The notes: generated from the letters alone by a model not told the origin. DNA of 35,512 bases from an uncultured Coriobacteriaceae bacterium (GCA_902783925.1 CACZSV010000167.1:1-35512); one strand, 5' to 3'. Positions 25,107 through 34,224 are shown, counted from the first letter of the stretch. Made by a program: numbers and translations.

Positions 25107-25158
25107 CGCATCACATTTGTTATCCCCAGCGTTCGTGATAACCGGAGAAGCGTGAATC

Positions 25159-25560
25159 TTAGCCAAAGAAAACGCCGATTTCGCGCTCGGCACTTGCGGG
25201 CGAGTCACTCCCGTGGATGACGTTTTCATCCATCGTAAGGCCAAAATCACCGCGGATGGTGCCAGGAGCGGCATCTGCAGGATTGGTCGATCCCATGAGC
25301 TTGCGAACCGTCGCCACAGCGTTCTCGCCGCTCACAACCATCTTCACGACGGGACCGCTCGTAATATAGGAGATGAGACCATCGTAAAAGGGCTTGCCTT
25401 CGTGCTCGGCATAGTTTGCCTTGGCCTGCTCGGCGCTCACCATGCCAAGCTCCATGCGCTCAACAGTCAAGCCAACGCGCTCGAAGCGGTTCACAATCTC
25501 GCCAATATGACCGTTGCGGACGCCGTCGGGTTTGATCATGGTGTAGGTCTTCTCAATCAT
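25159..25560 (-). CDS. ndk: Nucleoside diphosphate kinase
   Basis: Ndk equilibrates nucleoside triphosphate pools through a phosphohistidine intermediate. The 133-residue protein starts MIEKTYTMIKPDGVRNGHIG and contains the active-site NVIHGSDSPASAEREI with His116. All catalytic residues and the usual length are present. It appears monocistronic: it has its own promoter (25605-25634) and is followed by a hairpin before mreB. Confidence 0.98.
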   Translation of the reverse strand: MIEKTYTMIKPDGVRNGHIGEIVNRFERVGLTVERMELGMVSAEQAKANYAEHEGKPFYDGLISYITSGPVVKMVVSGENAVATVRKLMGSTNPADAAPGTIRGDFGLTMDENVIHGSDSPASAEREIGVFFG

Positions 25561-25604
25561 GTTCTCTGTTTCCTTTCCTTTGTTACATGCAAATGGCGCA
25601 CGGT

Positions 25605-25634
25605 ATCATAACCGCACGCCATCACTATCGCCAA
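25605..25634 (-). promoter_or_regulatory. Sigma-70-type promoter for ndk
   Basis: TTGGCG (25629-25634) and TATGAT (25605-25610) on the minus strand are 18 bases apart, 44 bases before the ndk ATG. The -35 overlaps the gap just behind the TPR gene stop. Confidence 0.5.
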
Positions 25635-25636
25635 CG

Positions 25637-27313
25637 CTATTGTTCGCTTGGGAAATACAATTGAACGTATTCGATGCTCCAGGACGGGCCCTTGCGCGTC
25701 AACACGACCTCATAGTCTATATGGCCGCCTTCCTCAAGCGTCGCATCTACAAAGACTTCCGATTGCGCGGTACTTCGCTTGACGGCTTCGATCTGATGAG
25801 ACTTCAAACCCGCAAGCGAGCTTTCCTGAGCAGCCCTCGTTCCCTTGTCGACGCTTTCCGACCAATACTGCGAGGTGTCCTCACCTTTCTGCACGGCCGT
25901 GAAGAAGTTGTCCGTTACAGTTTCCTGGAGCGGGTAGCCATATCCGAGCACGTACGCCGCGCATGCTGCTGCCGCGAGGAGTATACAGACAATGACGAAG
26001 AAGATAGCGATCTTAAGGCCGCATCCACGCGCTCTGCGCTTCTTGCGACGTCCCTCGCGAGCGCCCTTGTTGATCTCTTGCTCGGTCACGTCGAAGAATG
26101 CCGTGTTTTCGGGCGACGGCATGTGCATCTCCGTCGTCTCCATTTCGTTCGGCTCGCGCGCATCGGCATATTCGTCGCCAAAGTCAAAAGCAACGCCATA
26201 TTCGTAGCCAGGTTCATCGTTGTACGTGAACGGCCGTTCGTCCAGCCCGGAATCGTAGGGCGCCAGCTCGGAGCCCTCTTCGCCTTCCGCAGGCTGCTCG
26301 TCCTCTATTTCAACCCGATCCATGACAACGGTCTCGGCAGTCGAGAAATCTTCGTCGGATTGCTGAGCGTCTGTTTGGGCACCCTCGGCAATACCGAGCT
26401 CCTCATACGCTGCATTGAGCTCATCTTGGTCAACTACATCTGCGCCTGTAGCTGCGTCTTCAGGCGTTTCTGCAGGCTCGTTCGGGTCTTGGGTCTTGGG
26501 AGCAAAGGGGTCATCATTTGCATCCTCGTCCTCCTCTATGCCCGCAACCGCAATGGGCGAGGGGATGTAGCCCGTATCGAGCACACCAGGCACACGCGAG
26601 TCCAGGCGCTCCTTGAGCGTCTTTGCAAGCTCGTAGTCATGCTCAGCCATCGAGGGGAGAGGTTCCCCTTCTTCCTGCGCTTTCTCAAAGGCGTCGAGCG
26701 CCTTGGGGATACGACCCTGCGCCATGTATGCCTGACCGAGATTCGCATACGCTTTTGCACGCGAACGCGTATCCAGATCGAAGTCGATCGCAGTCTCGTA
26801 CGAGGTCACAGCGTCTTCGCTTCTGCCAAGCTCCATAAAGCAAACGCCCAGGTTAATCAGCGATTTTGCCGGAGCGGGATTAGCCGGGTCGAGAGCGGCC
26901 TCTCGATATGCGGCTCCTGCCTCGATCATGTTTCCGAGCTTGAGCTGCGCAGCACCAATACCCGCATACGCCTTATATGGCGTTGTGTAGATGGGATAAT
27001 CGAGCGCGCGGCCGAATGCCTCGAGCGCGTTCTCGTAATCCTTCGTGCCCAAGAGCGCAGTACCCAGGTTCACGTACAGAGACGGCTTGCGCTTTTCCGG
27101 GCTCCCACTCAGAGCCTTGAGAAAATACTCTGCGGCAGAACGCGGGTCGTTGCTCTTTACATAGCAGTTGCCAATGAGGTGATAAAACTTGCTGAGGTCA
27201 GCAGGTGACAATCCGCCCACATCACGCGTGCAGATGATGAAGCCCTCAAGAGCGCGAGAATAGTCGCCCTTTGCATATGCTTCCTGTGCTGCCTTGAATA
27301 CCTCGACGTTCAT
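25637..27313 (-). CDS. TPR protein with acidic linker, one membrane segment and extracytoplasmic domain
   Basis: The 558-residue protein starts with about six tetratricopeptide repeats (residues 5-215; for example YVNLGTALLGTKDYENALEA and AKAYANLGQAYMAQGRIPKA). A long acidic linker follows (about 240-415) and a basic KGAREGRRKKRRARG stretch just before one membrane segment (about 433-458). The last 100 residues, outside the cell, resemble a small NTF2-like or DUF4878-like fold (NFFTAVQKGEDTSQYWSESV, then VVLTRKGPSWSIEYVQLYF). The TPR part would face the cytosol and recruit partners. Function unknown. It lies 39 bases after the cyclophilin gene. Confidence 0.82.
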   Translation of the reverse strand: MNVEVFKAAQEAYAKGDYSRALEGFIICTRDVGGLSPADLSKFYHLIGNCYVKSNDPRSAAEYFLKALSGSPEKRKPSLYVNLGTALLGTKDYENALEAFGRALDYPIYTTPYKAYAGIGAAQLKLGNMIEAGAAYREAALDPANPAPAKSLINLGVCFMELGRSEDAVTSYETAIDFDLDTRSRAKAYANLGQAYMAQGRIPKALDAFEKAQEEGEPLPSMAEHDYELAKTLKERLDSRVPGVLDTGYIPSPIAVAGIEEDEDANDDPFAPKTQDPNEPAETPEDAATGADVVDQDELNAAYEELGIAEGAQTDAQQSDEDFSTAETVVMDRVEIEDEQPAEGEEGSELAPYDSGLDERPFTYNDEPGYEYGVAFDFGDEYADAREPNEMETTEMHMPSPENTAFFDVTEQEINKGAREGRRKKRRARGCGLKIAIFFVIVCILLAAAACAAYVLGYGYPLQETVTDNFFTAVQKGEDTSQYWSESVDKGTRAAQESSLAGLKSHQIEAVKRSTAQSEVFVDATLEEGGHIDYEVVLTRKGPSWSIEYVQLYFPSEQ

Positions 27314-27352
27314 GTCTAAAAGCTCCCTTTACGGTAGAGCGAATACCATTTG

Positions 27353-27886
27353 CTAATCGTTCGCGTTTTCAATCACGATGCTCTCGATCAAGCTACCCGC
27401 GCGGAGCTTGCCGATCACATCAAGACCTTCGATGGTATCACCGAACACCGTGTAATCGGTGTCGAGAAAATGCTGGGGGCCAAGGCAGAAATAGAACTGG
27501 CTGCCCGCGGAATCCGGCATAGAGCTGCGGGCCATGGCGAGCGTCCCGTCATTATGCAAATTGTTGGGGTTCGTGCGCCACTCTCCCTTGATGCTGTAGC
27601 CGGGGTTGCCGGTACCCGGCGTGCCATCGGGGCCAGGCCTGCCTGCAGCGACTTCCGCCTGTGTCATATTGCGCGTATTGGGGCAGCCGCCCTGGATGAC
27701 GAAGCCCGGTACATAGCGGTGGAATTTAAGACCGTCGTAGTAGCCTTTCTGAGCAAGCTCGACAAAATTGCCGACGTGGATAGGGGCGTCTTCGCCGTGC
27801 AGCTGTACGCGAATCGTACCTTCATCCGTCGTGATTACAGCGACTTCTGAGCCGTTCGGCTTATATTGAGGCGTATAGAGAGCCAT
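27353..27886 (-). CDS. Cyclophilin-type peptidyl-prolyl cis-trans isomerase
   Basis: The 177-residue protein is a single-domain cyclophilin: LKFHRYVPGFVIQGG (53-67, with the catalytic Arg57), then NNLHNDGTLAMARSSMPDSA, GSQFYFCLGPQHFLDTDYTV and FGDTIEGLDVIGKL. No signal peptide is present, so it acts in the cytosol on proline bonds of folding proteins. The ATG at 27886 follows CAGGAGGAAAC; the frame is open upstream but has no good ribosome site. A promoter lies at 27925-27953. Confidence 0.95.
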   Translation of the reverse strand: MALYTPQYKPNGSEVAVITTDEGTIRVQLHGEDAPIHVGNFVELAQKGYYDGLKFHRYVPGFVIQGGCPNTRNMTQAEVAAGRPGPDGTPGTGNPGYSIKGEWRTNPNNLHNDGTLAMARSSMPDSAGSQFYFCLGPQHFLDTDYTVFGDTIEGLDVIGKLRAGSLIESIVIENAND

Positions 27887-27924
27887 GTTTCCTCCTGAAT
27901 TGGCGATATTCCATAAACTCAATG

Positions 27925-27953
27925 ATTTTAGACGATATGCGCGAACAGGGCAA
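27925..27953 (-). promoter_or_regulatory. Sigma-70-type promoter for the cyclophilin gene
   Basis: TTGCCC (27948-27953) and TAAAAT (27925-27930) on the minus strand have the ideal 17-base spacing and lie about 40 bases before the start codon. It may also drive the TPR gene downstream. Confidence 0.6.
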
Positions 27954-28042
27954 AAGTTGCTGCAGCCCACATATAAAGACGCACGCAAATGACATGCTTG
28001 CGAGGAACGCCGGTTCATGCTGACGACTCACTGCAAAAAGAA

Positions 28043-28119
28043 TGGCGCCCCCTGCGGGATTCGAACCCACGGCCTTCTGCTCCGGAGGCAGACGCTCTAT
28101 CCAGCTGAGCTAAGGGGAC
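28043..28119 (-). tRNA. tRNA-Arg (anticodon CCG), with encoded CCA
   Basis: The minus strand folds as a full cloverleaf. The acceptor stem is GTCCCCT paired with AGGGGGC, the discriminator is G, and CCA is encoded. The D arm is TAGCTCAGCTGGATAGAGC. The anticodon arm TCTGC/GCAGA has loop CTCCGGA, giving CCG. The T arm is GTGGG-TTCGAAT-CCCGC. A T-rich run follows the CCA. Confidence 0.97.
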
Positions 28120-28151
28120 GCGCAAGTAGGTAATCTATCACAAAACGTAGC

Positions 28152-29474
28152 CTACTGCGTAAGTAACGCCACCGTCTCCACATGGTACGTTTGAGGAAAC
28201 AGGTCGACGGGGGTCACACGCTCGAGACTGTATCCACCTGCAAGCAGCTGCGCAAGATCTCGTGCCAGCGTTGTGGGATTACACGAGACATATGCAATTG
28301 CACGAGCCCCCGTGGATAGCAGACCTTCAATCGCCTTGGCCCCAAGGCCGCTGCGCGGCGGATCCACGACCACCTTGTCCGGACTCCCAAGGCCCGAGAG
28401 CTCACGCGCAGCATCTCCACCGATAACTTGAGCAGCAAGATCGTTGCGTTCGAGATTTCGCCGCAAATCCCTGACAGAGGAAGAGGCAGATTCCACGGCA
28501 GCCACCCTGTGAGCCATATGCGCCAACGGAAGCGTGAAGGTCCCCGCTCCCGAATATAGGTCGAGCACAAAATCGAGGCCGTCAGGTTGCAGATAATCCA
28601 TAACCAAGTTAATGAGTGTTTCTGCTCCCGGCGTGTTGACTTGGAAAAACGATGGCGCAGAAAGCCGCATAATGCGCCCGGCAATTTCTTCAGACCAACA
28701 TCCTGCACCTTTAAGGGATTCCACGCCAGCAACCTTGCGTGTCTTGACCGCATCTTTGAGAAGTACACGCGCAACACCAACGCCCTTGACGGCAAGCGCT
28801 TCACCGACAATTTGCGCAACACGCGCACGCGGAAAACGCCCCGCGTTGGTCCAAAGCGCGACTTCGGCACTTCCCGTGCGCTCTGAAAAACGTACGCCCA
28901 CCCGCTCGATACCAAGGCTTTGCTGTCCTGCGGCAAAACGCAGCGCCCCCGTGAGCGCCTTTGGAGCAGCTTCGAGCTTTTTGCTGCAGAGCTTGCATGC
29001 AGCAAGGGGGACAAAACTCCCCTGCCGCGCATGCATGCCAAGGGCAAAACGTCCGGCCACATCCTGGCCTACTTCAAATTCTACTTTGTTGCGATAATTG
29101 AGCAGCCGTTTGCTCGGCACGCAAACGTCAACAAGCTTCTCTACCTGGACCTGTTCCATATGCCCGATGCGAGTGAGCGCATCGACCACGAACTGGCGCT
29201 TCCAACGCAACTGTTCGTCATAGACGAGCTGCGCCCATGGGCAGCCGCCGCAGCGCTGCGCATCAGAGCAAACGCATTGGGCCCTGTGCTCGGATTGCTG
29301 CTCGAGTTTTCGCACGCGCGGACGGACAAAGCGGTCCTTTACGTCAGCATATTCGACCTGACAAACGTCGCCGGGAAACACTCCGGCCACAAACGCGACG
29401 CGCCCATCAGACACGCGTCCGACCCCATCGCCGCCGTAGGCCAGTGAATCAATATGAATCTCTTCTGTTTTCAT
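28152..29474 (-). CDS. RumA/RlmD-type class I SAM RNA m5U methyltransferase
   Basis: This enzyme methylates C5 of a uridine in 23S rRNA or tRNA. It has a TRAM domain (residues 1-60, IDSLAYGGDGVGRV), Fe-S ligand cysteines in a C-x5-C-x2-C pattern (69, 75, 78) with a fourth near 160, and the SAM motif DLYSGAGTFTLPL. VVDPPRSGLG, the nucleophile Cys398 in YVSCNPTTLARDL and Glu433 in VETVALL complete the site. The ATG at 29474 was chosen because frames opening further upstream run into the ferredoxin terminator; an ATG at 29483 is possible. No clear ribosome site is seen. The exact RNA target cannot be told from sequence. Confidence 0.92.
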   Translation of the reverse strand: MKTEEIHIDSLAYGGDGVGRVSDGRVAFVAGVFPGDVCQVEYADVKDRFVRPRVRKLEQQSEHRAQCVCSDAQRCGGCPWAQLVYDEQLRWKRQFVVDALTRIGHMEQVQVEKLVDVCVPSKRLLNYRNKVEFEVGQDVAGRFALGMHARQGSFVPLAACKLCSKKLEAAPKALTGALRFAAGQQSLGIERVGVRFSERTGSAEVALWTNAGRFPRARVAQIVGEALAVKGVGVARVLLKDAVKTRKVAGVESLKGAGCWSEEIAGRIMRLSAPSFFQVNTPGAETLINLVMDYLQPDGLDFVLDLYSGAGTFTLPLAHMAHRVAAVESASSSVRDLRRNLERNDLAAQVIGGDAARELSGLGSPDKVVVDPPRSGLGAKAIEGLLSTGARAIAYVSCNPTTLARDLAQLLAGGYSLERVTPVDLFPQTYHVETVALLTQ

Positions 29475-29501
29475 GCGAAGCATTCTACTGCATGCAGCCC
29501 A

Positions 29502-29545
29502 AAAGAAATGCCCCGGCCTCTCAACGAGCACCGGGGCATTTCTTT
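29502..29545 (-). terminator. Intrinsic terminator of the ferredoxin gene
   Basis: AAAGAAATGCCCCGG and CCGGGGCATTTCTTT form a 15-pair stem with a 14-base loop, 17 bases after the ferredoxin stop. The A/T-rich ends supply T-tracts on both strands. Its location also argues against methyltransferase starts upstream of about 29490. Confidence 0.9.
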
Positions 29546-29562
29546 AGCAGACGCGCCTGATG

Positions 29563-29730
29563 CTATAGGCTCAAGGCGTCAACCGGGCATGTAGACGTGC
29601 AAGAACCGCAATCGATGCACTCGTCAGCATTGACTTCTGCGTGTTCGTTGATGGTCAAAGCGTCGACAGGGCAGGCGTCGGCGCATGCACCACAAGCGAT
29701 GCAAGCATCCTGATCAATCTGTACAGCCAT
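29563..29730 (-). CDS. Small 2[4Fe-4S] ferredoxin
   Basis: This 55-residue ferredoxin, MAVQIDQDACIACGACADAC onward, carries two clusters ligated by the motifs CIACGACADACP and CIDCGSCTSTCP, with the fourth ligand of each followed by proline. It is a clostridial-type low-potential electron carrier for anaerobic metabolism. The ATG is preceded by AGGAGGT at six bases. It is monocistronic: a -10 element lies upstream (29797-29802) and a strong terminator downstream. Its redox partners are not in the window. Confidence 0.97.
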   Translation of the reverse strand: MAVQIDQDACIACGACADACPVDALTINEHAEVNADECIDCGSCTSTCPVDALSL

Positions 29731-29769
29731 GATGTACCTCCTATTCGCACTGCATGTACAGCGCTCTCT

Positions 29770-29802
29770 CTTGCTTGAAATATCTCAAGCAAGTGGATTA
29801 TA
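29770..29802 (-). promoter_or_regulatory. Ferredoxin -10 element and adjoining leader hairpin
   Basis: On the minus strand a perfect TATAAT (29797-29802) is followed four bases later by a perfect 9-pair hairpin, CTTGCTTGA/TCAAGCAAG (29770-29793, 6-base loop). The hairpin spans the expected start of transcription. It could stabilise the 5' end of the ferredoxin mRNA, be an operator, or end the upstream histidine kinase transcript, although no T-tract follows. The -35 match is poor. Confidence 0.5.
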
Positions 29803-29825
29803 CCCACCGTTTGGGGATTGTGCCA

Positions 29826-31097
29826 TTACCGCCCAGCGAGCGGAATACATACGGTGAAAGTCGTTCCCTGCACGTCACTTTTCACATCGATACTGCCCTT
29901 GTGCATCTCGGCAGTCGATTTGGCGATAGAGAGCCCCAGGCCAAAGCTCGTAGACTCGCCTTCATGTACGCGTGCCTTGTCCGAACGGTAGAAACGGTCG
30001 AAGACGTGCGGCAGGTCCTCTGCGGGAATCGGATCTCCCGAATTATGCACGGTGAGCACCGCGTCGTTTTTGCGCTGGTGAAGCCCCACGTTGATAACGC
30101 CTGGCTTCCTTGAATATTTGCACGCGTTTTCCAAGAGCGTTTTCACCATATTCTCCAAGCGCAGCCCATCTCCGATCACGCTCAGACCGCCTTCGACGTC
30201 TTCTTCGATGCTGAGCCCGCGCTCGAAAGCAACCGCATCAAATTGAAGCGTTTGCATTTCCACCAAAGAGCTCAGATCGACCTCGGACATGATCTGCGTC
30301 ATATCGATGCCGGCATCTGCCTGCGCCAACGAGAGCATATCCTCCGTGAGCTGCTGCATACGACTTGCCTCGGCACTGATGCCCTCAATCCACGTGCTCT
30401 GCTCACCAACAGTCTTTTGAGGATCTTCAGCAAGGATGGTTGCGTCTGCCATGATAATCGTGAGGGGAGTTTTGAGCTCGTGGCTCGCGTCCGCAATAAA
30501 GCGCTGCTGCTCTTTCCACGCCTTTTCTACCGGGCGTGCGACATAGCGTGACAAAAAGAGCGTGATGAAGAAAATGGCGAGCATGAGCACGAGCCAAAAG
30601 CCCAGAAGCATCAGCGCGTTTTGGCCCACCTGCTCTGTGACGGTGCTCGTACTCGCAAACGCAATGCGATACCCCGTCATGTTCGTGTTCACCTTGTAAT
30701 ACAGGCCATAGGCAGCAAGCGTTCCCTGCTCGTTTCCTCTTGCAAGCACTTCTGCAACCGCCTGTTGCGCAATCGAGCTATCCATCTGCGCGGTGCTCGA
30801 TGAGTTCACGATAATATGCTCAGGGTCGCCATAATATACGGTTACGCTATACACGGGTATTCGGTTGTGAGCAAACCCGCGTCCGCCGTTCTGGCGCCCA
30901 TCACCACCCCTGCCCAAATCTGGCAGGTCGTCTACGCCAAACATCTCCCCCTCGGTTTCGTGAGCGAGCGTGCCATCCACCTGGCTTTTGACATCCCGGT
31001 AATTCATGACGCCTATTGCGGCAAACGCCACAAGCGATACGATGCCCACAAGGACCATCGTGATAATGATGAAGCGCGTCTTGAAGCGTTTAATCAT
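29826..31097 (-). CDS. Sensor histidine kinase (two-component, EnvZ/CpxA-like layout)
   Basis: The 423-residue kinase has two membrane segments (about 10-30 and 161-183) enclosing an extracellular sensor region of about 130 residues with a Gly/Arg/Asn-rich stretch. The HisKA domain has the phospho-acceptor His206 (FIADASHELKTPLT). The ATPase domain has an N-box (LLENACKYS), a G1-like segment (VHNSGDPIP), an F-box (VFDRFYRSDKAR) and a G2 box (FGLGLSIAKS). It follows its response regulator by 26 bases. The signal is unknown. Confidence 0.94.
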   Translation of the reverse strand: MIKRFKTRFIIITMVLVGIVSLVAFAAIGVMNYRDVKSQVDGTLAHETEGEMFGVDDLPDLGRGGDGRQNGGRGFAHNRIPVYSVTVYYGDPEHIIVNSSSTAQMDSSIAQQAVAEVLARGNEQGTLAAYGLYYKVNTNMTGYRIAFASTSTVTEQVGQNALMLLGFWLVLMLAIFFITLFLSRYVARPVEKAWKEQQRFIADASHELKTPLTIIMADATILAEDPQKTVGEQSTWIEGISAEASRMQQLTEDMLSLAQADAGIDMTQIMSEVDLSSLVEMQTLQFDAVAFERGLSIEEDVEGGLSVIGDGLRLENMVKTLLENACKYSRKPGVINVGLHQRKNDAVLTVHNSGDPIPAEDLPHVFDRFYRSDKARVHEGESTSFGLGLSIAKSTAEMHKGSIDVKSDVQGTTFTVCIPLAGR

Positions 31098-31123
31098 TGG
31101 CCTGCACGTCCTGATATGTTGGG

Positions 31124-31795
31124 TTAGGAGATTTCAAGGCGATACCCGACTTTACGCTGCGTAGCAATTTGCACCGTCGATTGCACGTATTTGAGTTTTT
31201 TTCGAAGAAACGAGATATAGGCCTCCACGTTATTATCCCCGGCGTCGGATTCTATGCCCCAGATACGCACAATAAGCGTTTCTTTGGGAATCGTGCGGCC
31301 CGCATTCTGCATGAGCAGCTGCAACACCTCAAACTCCTTATACGAGAGCCTCACCGTTTTATCTGCACATGAAAGGTCATACGTCGAAAGGTTCAGCGTG
31401 AGGTCCCCACAGCTCAGCTCGTCGATAATCACCTCACCCTGGCGCCTTGTCAGTGCGCGCAGGCGGGCGAGCAACTCGGCGGGCTGAAAGGGCTTGGTCA
31501 TATAGTCATCTGCCCCGGCATCCAGACCCGTTACCTTGTCGCTGAGCGATGTACGCGCCGTAAGCATGATGGTCGGCGTGTTGTCTCCGCGACGGCGCAT
31601 TTCCTTGACGATATCGAAGCCGTTCACCCCGGGAAGCATGACATCGCAGACAAATACGTCATAGTCTTCGGCTTCTGTATACGCGAGCGCGTCATTGCCG
31701 TTATACACGACATCAACCTGATATTTATGTTCTTTTAGAATCTCGGCGATTGCATTTGCCAAGCGTTTTTCGTCTTCTGCTATGAGCACATTCAT
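31124..31795 (-). CDS. OmpR/PhoB family response regulator
   Basis: The 223-residue regulator has a receiver domain with acidic residues in EDE (7-9), phospho-acceptor Asp51 (VFVCDVMLPG), Thr79 (IMLTA) and Lys101 (KPF). A winged-helix DNA-binding domain follows (about 125-223, LSYKEFEVLQLLMQNAGRTI, then VEAYISFLRKKL). The ATG at 31795 has GGGAG five bases upstream, so MNVLIAEDE is the start. It is co-transcribed with the histidine kinase and divergent from the PBP1A gene, a possible target. Confidence 0.96.
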   Translation of the reverse strand: MNVLIAEDEKRLANAIAEILKEHKYQVDVVYNGNDALAYTEAEDYDVFVCDVMLPGVNGFDIVKEMRRRGDNTPTIMLTARTSLSDKVTGLDAGADDYMTKPFQPAELLARLRALTRRQGEVIIDELSCGDLTLNLSTYDLSCADKTVRLSYKEFEVLQLLMQNAGRTIPKETLIVRIWGIESDAGDNNVEAYISFLRKKLKYVQSTVQIATQRKVGYRLEIS

Positions 31796-32021
31796 GAAAG
31801 CTCCCTCACACATCCCAGCGACTCCCCAATTGTAGCTGCAAGTCTATCGCGACATCCTGAAGCTTTTCTGAAATGCGAGACGAGTCGGCAGCACGCTCCT
31901 CGCGGCTCATCCCAACGCTTGTTTCAGAGACCGATTTTATGAATAAAACACCGATAGTACACGGCGCGTACGCTTTTTTTGCGTCATAATGTGCCCGTGC
32001 TCACAAAATGAGGAGGCCGTA

Positions 32022-34169
32022 TTGCTTTCGTCCAAACGTAACCGTAAACGTCGCTATAAAGGACAGCGCCGCTCAGTGAAATTCGTGACGATCGTGGGGG
32101 CGATCGTCGGAATATGCATTTTGTCATTCGCAAGCGTCTGCGTAATCGGGGCGACATGGCTCACCAAACTCCCTGACTACAGCAATATCAGCTCGTATGC
32201 GAACACGGGCATCACGACCATCTACGCAAGCGACCGACAAACAGTGCTTGCTCGCCTCTATCTGGAAAACCGCATCGAGGTAACCAAGGACGAAGTGTCT
32301 CCCTACGTACTCCAAGGCACTATCGCCACAGAGGACGAGCGATTCTACGAGCATGGTGGAATCGACCCCATTGGCATCGCACGCGCAGTTTTTGTCAACG
32401 CGTCTTCGGGCGGCGCGTCAGAGGGAGCATCGACGATCACGCAGCAGCTCGTGCGCAACACCGTTTTGCTCGACGAAATGACAGATATAACCCTCAAGCG
32501 CAAGGTACGCGAAATGTACATTGCGCTCCAGGTCGAACAGCAATATTCCAAAGACGATATCCTGATGATGTATATCAATGTGGTTAATTACGGCGATCTC
32601 TGTTACGGCGTTGAGGCGGCGAGCCGCGACTACTTTGGCAAGCACGCCTCGGAGCTCACGCTTTCCGAGGCTGCTCTGCTCGTCGGCATTCCGCAATCCC
32701 CAACCGCCAACAACCCACGCGAACACATGGACAAGGCCATGGCGCGCCGCGAGGTCGTGCTCGACCGCATGCTGCGCAACGGATACATTACGCAGCAAGA
32801 ACACGACGCTGCGCTTGCAGAAACGCCGGTTTTGGCGGAGCGCAATAGGACCGATGACAGCGTTTCCAACATTGCTCCTTACTTTGTCGACTATGTAAAG
32901 CAAGAGCTCTCGGAAAACGCGCAGTTCCCCGCAACGGAAGTCGCCCATGGCGGACTTAACGTCTACACGACCCTCGATGTCAAGGCGCAGCAAGCTGCCA
33001 ACAGCGCTGTAGAGGAGAATATGCGCTGGCGCGATTCCGGACTCGACGCGTCCTTGTCCTCGGTGAACCCGGATACCGGCGAAATCGTCGCCATGGTCGG
33101 TGGCAGAAATTACGAGAAAGACCAATTCAACCTCGCCACGCAAATGCGCCGACAAGCTGGTTCTTCGTTCAAGACCTTTACCCTGCTTGCGGCTCTCGAC
33201 GCGGGCATGGATCCGGACAATACGTATATCAATTCCAGCAGTCCCATCGTCATTAGTAACACGTGGACCGTGCGCAATTCGGAAGGCCATGGCTCTGGCG
33301 ATATGAGCCTCACGAGAGCAACCACGAATTCTGTGAATACCGTCTTCGCGCGCGTCTGTCATGCGTTAGGCGCCAAGAAAGTCGCCGAGATGGCACATGC
33401 ATGCGGTATTAAATCCGAGCTTGAGGAATACGACACGATCACCCTTGGCGCAAGCGGGGTGAACACGCTTGAGATGGCCAATGCGTACGCGACCATCGCA
33501 AACGGCGGCTACTACCACGAGCCCATCTGCGTAAGCGAGATAACGAACGCCGATGGCGGCACGATATACAAGCACGAAAACACTCAGGGCACGCGCGTTA
33601 TATCCGCAGCTGTCGCTCAAAAGGCAACCGAAGTCCTCGAAACGGTTGTCACAAGCGGCACAGGTACCAGTGCAGCCTTATGGAACGGACAAGACTGCGC
33701 CGGCAAAACCGGCACCTCCGAATATGGCCGCGATCTTTGGTTCTGCGGATTCACGCCCCAGTACTCGACGGCAGTCTGGGTTGGGTATCGCACGGAAACC
33801 CAGACGTATATGTATGGCGGCAGCGCCTGCGGACCTATTTGGCGCGATTACATGATGACAGTTCTCGAAGGCGTGAAAAGCAAGGACTTTCCCAAGACAA
33901 ACGAGAAAATTGTCTACAAGAAGAGCTCTACCTGGAATTTCAATAAAGACGTCACGGTAACCGGCGGTGACGACTACAATTACCGTGACGAGGATGAGTC
34001 TCCATCACCTTCGAAGGCCGAGGCAACTCCGACACCCGAACCGACACCGACACCGACACCAACACCTACACCCGAACCGACACCGACGCCAACACCCGAA
34101 CCGACACCGGGACCGGACACGGGCGGCGGTGGCGAAAGCGGAGGCCAAGACCAGAAGCCAGAAGGCTAG
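32022..34169 (+). CDS. Class A penicillin-binding protein (PBP1A-like), bifunctional
   Basis: This 715-residue enzyme makes and cross-links peptidoglycan. It has a basic cytosolic start, one membrane segment (about 20-47) and a GT51 glycosyltransferase domain with catalytic Glu104 (TIATEDERFYEHGGID) and EGASTITQQL. The transpeptidase domain has SSFK (381-384), SVN (437-439) and KTG (562-564). The C-terminal tail is a Pro/Thr/Glu repeat (TPTPEPTP-like, DNA 34025-34116) ending in a Gly-rich stretch, a likely wall-spanning spacer. The start is TTG at 32022 with AGGAGG five bases upstream; an ATG at 31989 in frame has no ribosome site. Confidence 0.95.
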   Translation: MLSSKRNRKRRYKGQRRSVKFVTIVGAIVGICILSFASVCVIGATWLTKLPDYSNISSYANTGITTIYASDRQTVLARLYLENRIEVTKDEVSPYVLQGTIATEDERFYEHGGIDPIGIARAVFVNASSGGASEGASTITQQLVRNTVLLDEMTDITLKRKVREMYIALQVEQQYSKDDILMMYINVVNYGDLCYGVEAASRDYFGKHASELTLSEAALLVGIPQSPTANNPREHMDKAMARREVVLDRMLRNGYITQQEHDAALAETPVLAERNRTDDSVSNIAPYFVDYVKQELSENAQFPATEVAHGGLNVYTTLDVKAQQAANSAVEENMRWRDSGLDASLSSVNPDTGEIVAMVGGRNYEKDQFNLATQMRRQAGSSFKTFTLLAALDAGMDPDNTYINSSSPIVISNTWTVRNSEGHGSGDMSLTRATTNSVNTVFARVCHALGAKKVAEMAHACGIKSELEEYDTITLGASGVNTLEMANAYATIANGGYYHEPICVSEITNADGGTIYKHENTQGTRVISAAVAQKATEVLETVVTSGTGTSAALWNGQDCAGKTGTSEYGRDLWFCGFTPQYSTAVWVGYRTETQTYMYGGSACGPIWRDYMMTVLEGVKSKDFPKTNEKIVYKKSSTWNFNKDVTVTGGDDYNYRDEDESPSPSKAEATPTPEPTPTPTPTPTPEPTPTPTPEPTPGPDTGGGGESGGQDQKPEG

Positions 34170-34224
34170 CGATAGATGACACTCGCCTGAGTCGGCAAGA
34201 CAAAATGAACTTCATGTGAAGTCT

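Noticed and set aside
25559..27208. A 549-codon open frame on the plus strand
   Set aside because: It is antisense to the TPR protein gene, whose repeats, membrane segment and operon position are convincing. The antisense product has no recognisable motif and arises from codon bias.
28043..28119. tRNA-Arg as an integration (att) site
   Set aside because: No integrase gene and no partial duplicate of the tRNA 3' end are visible in the window.
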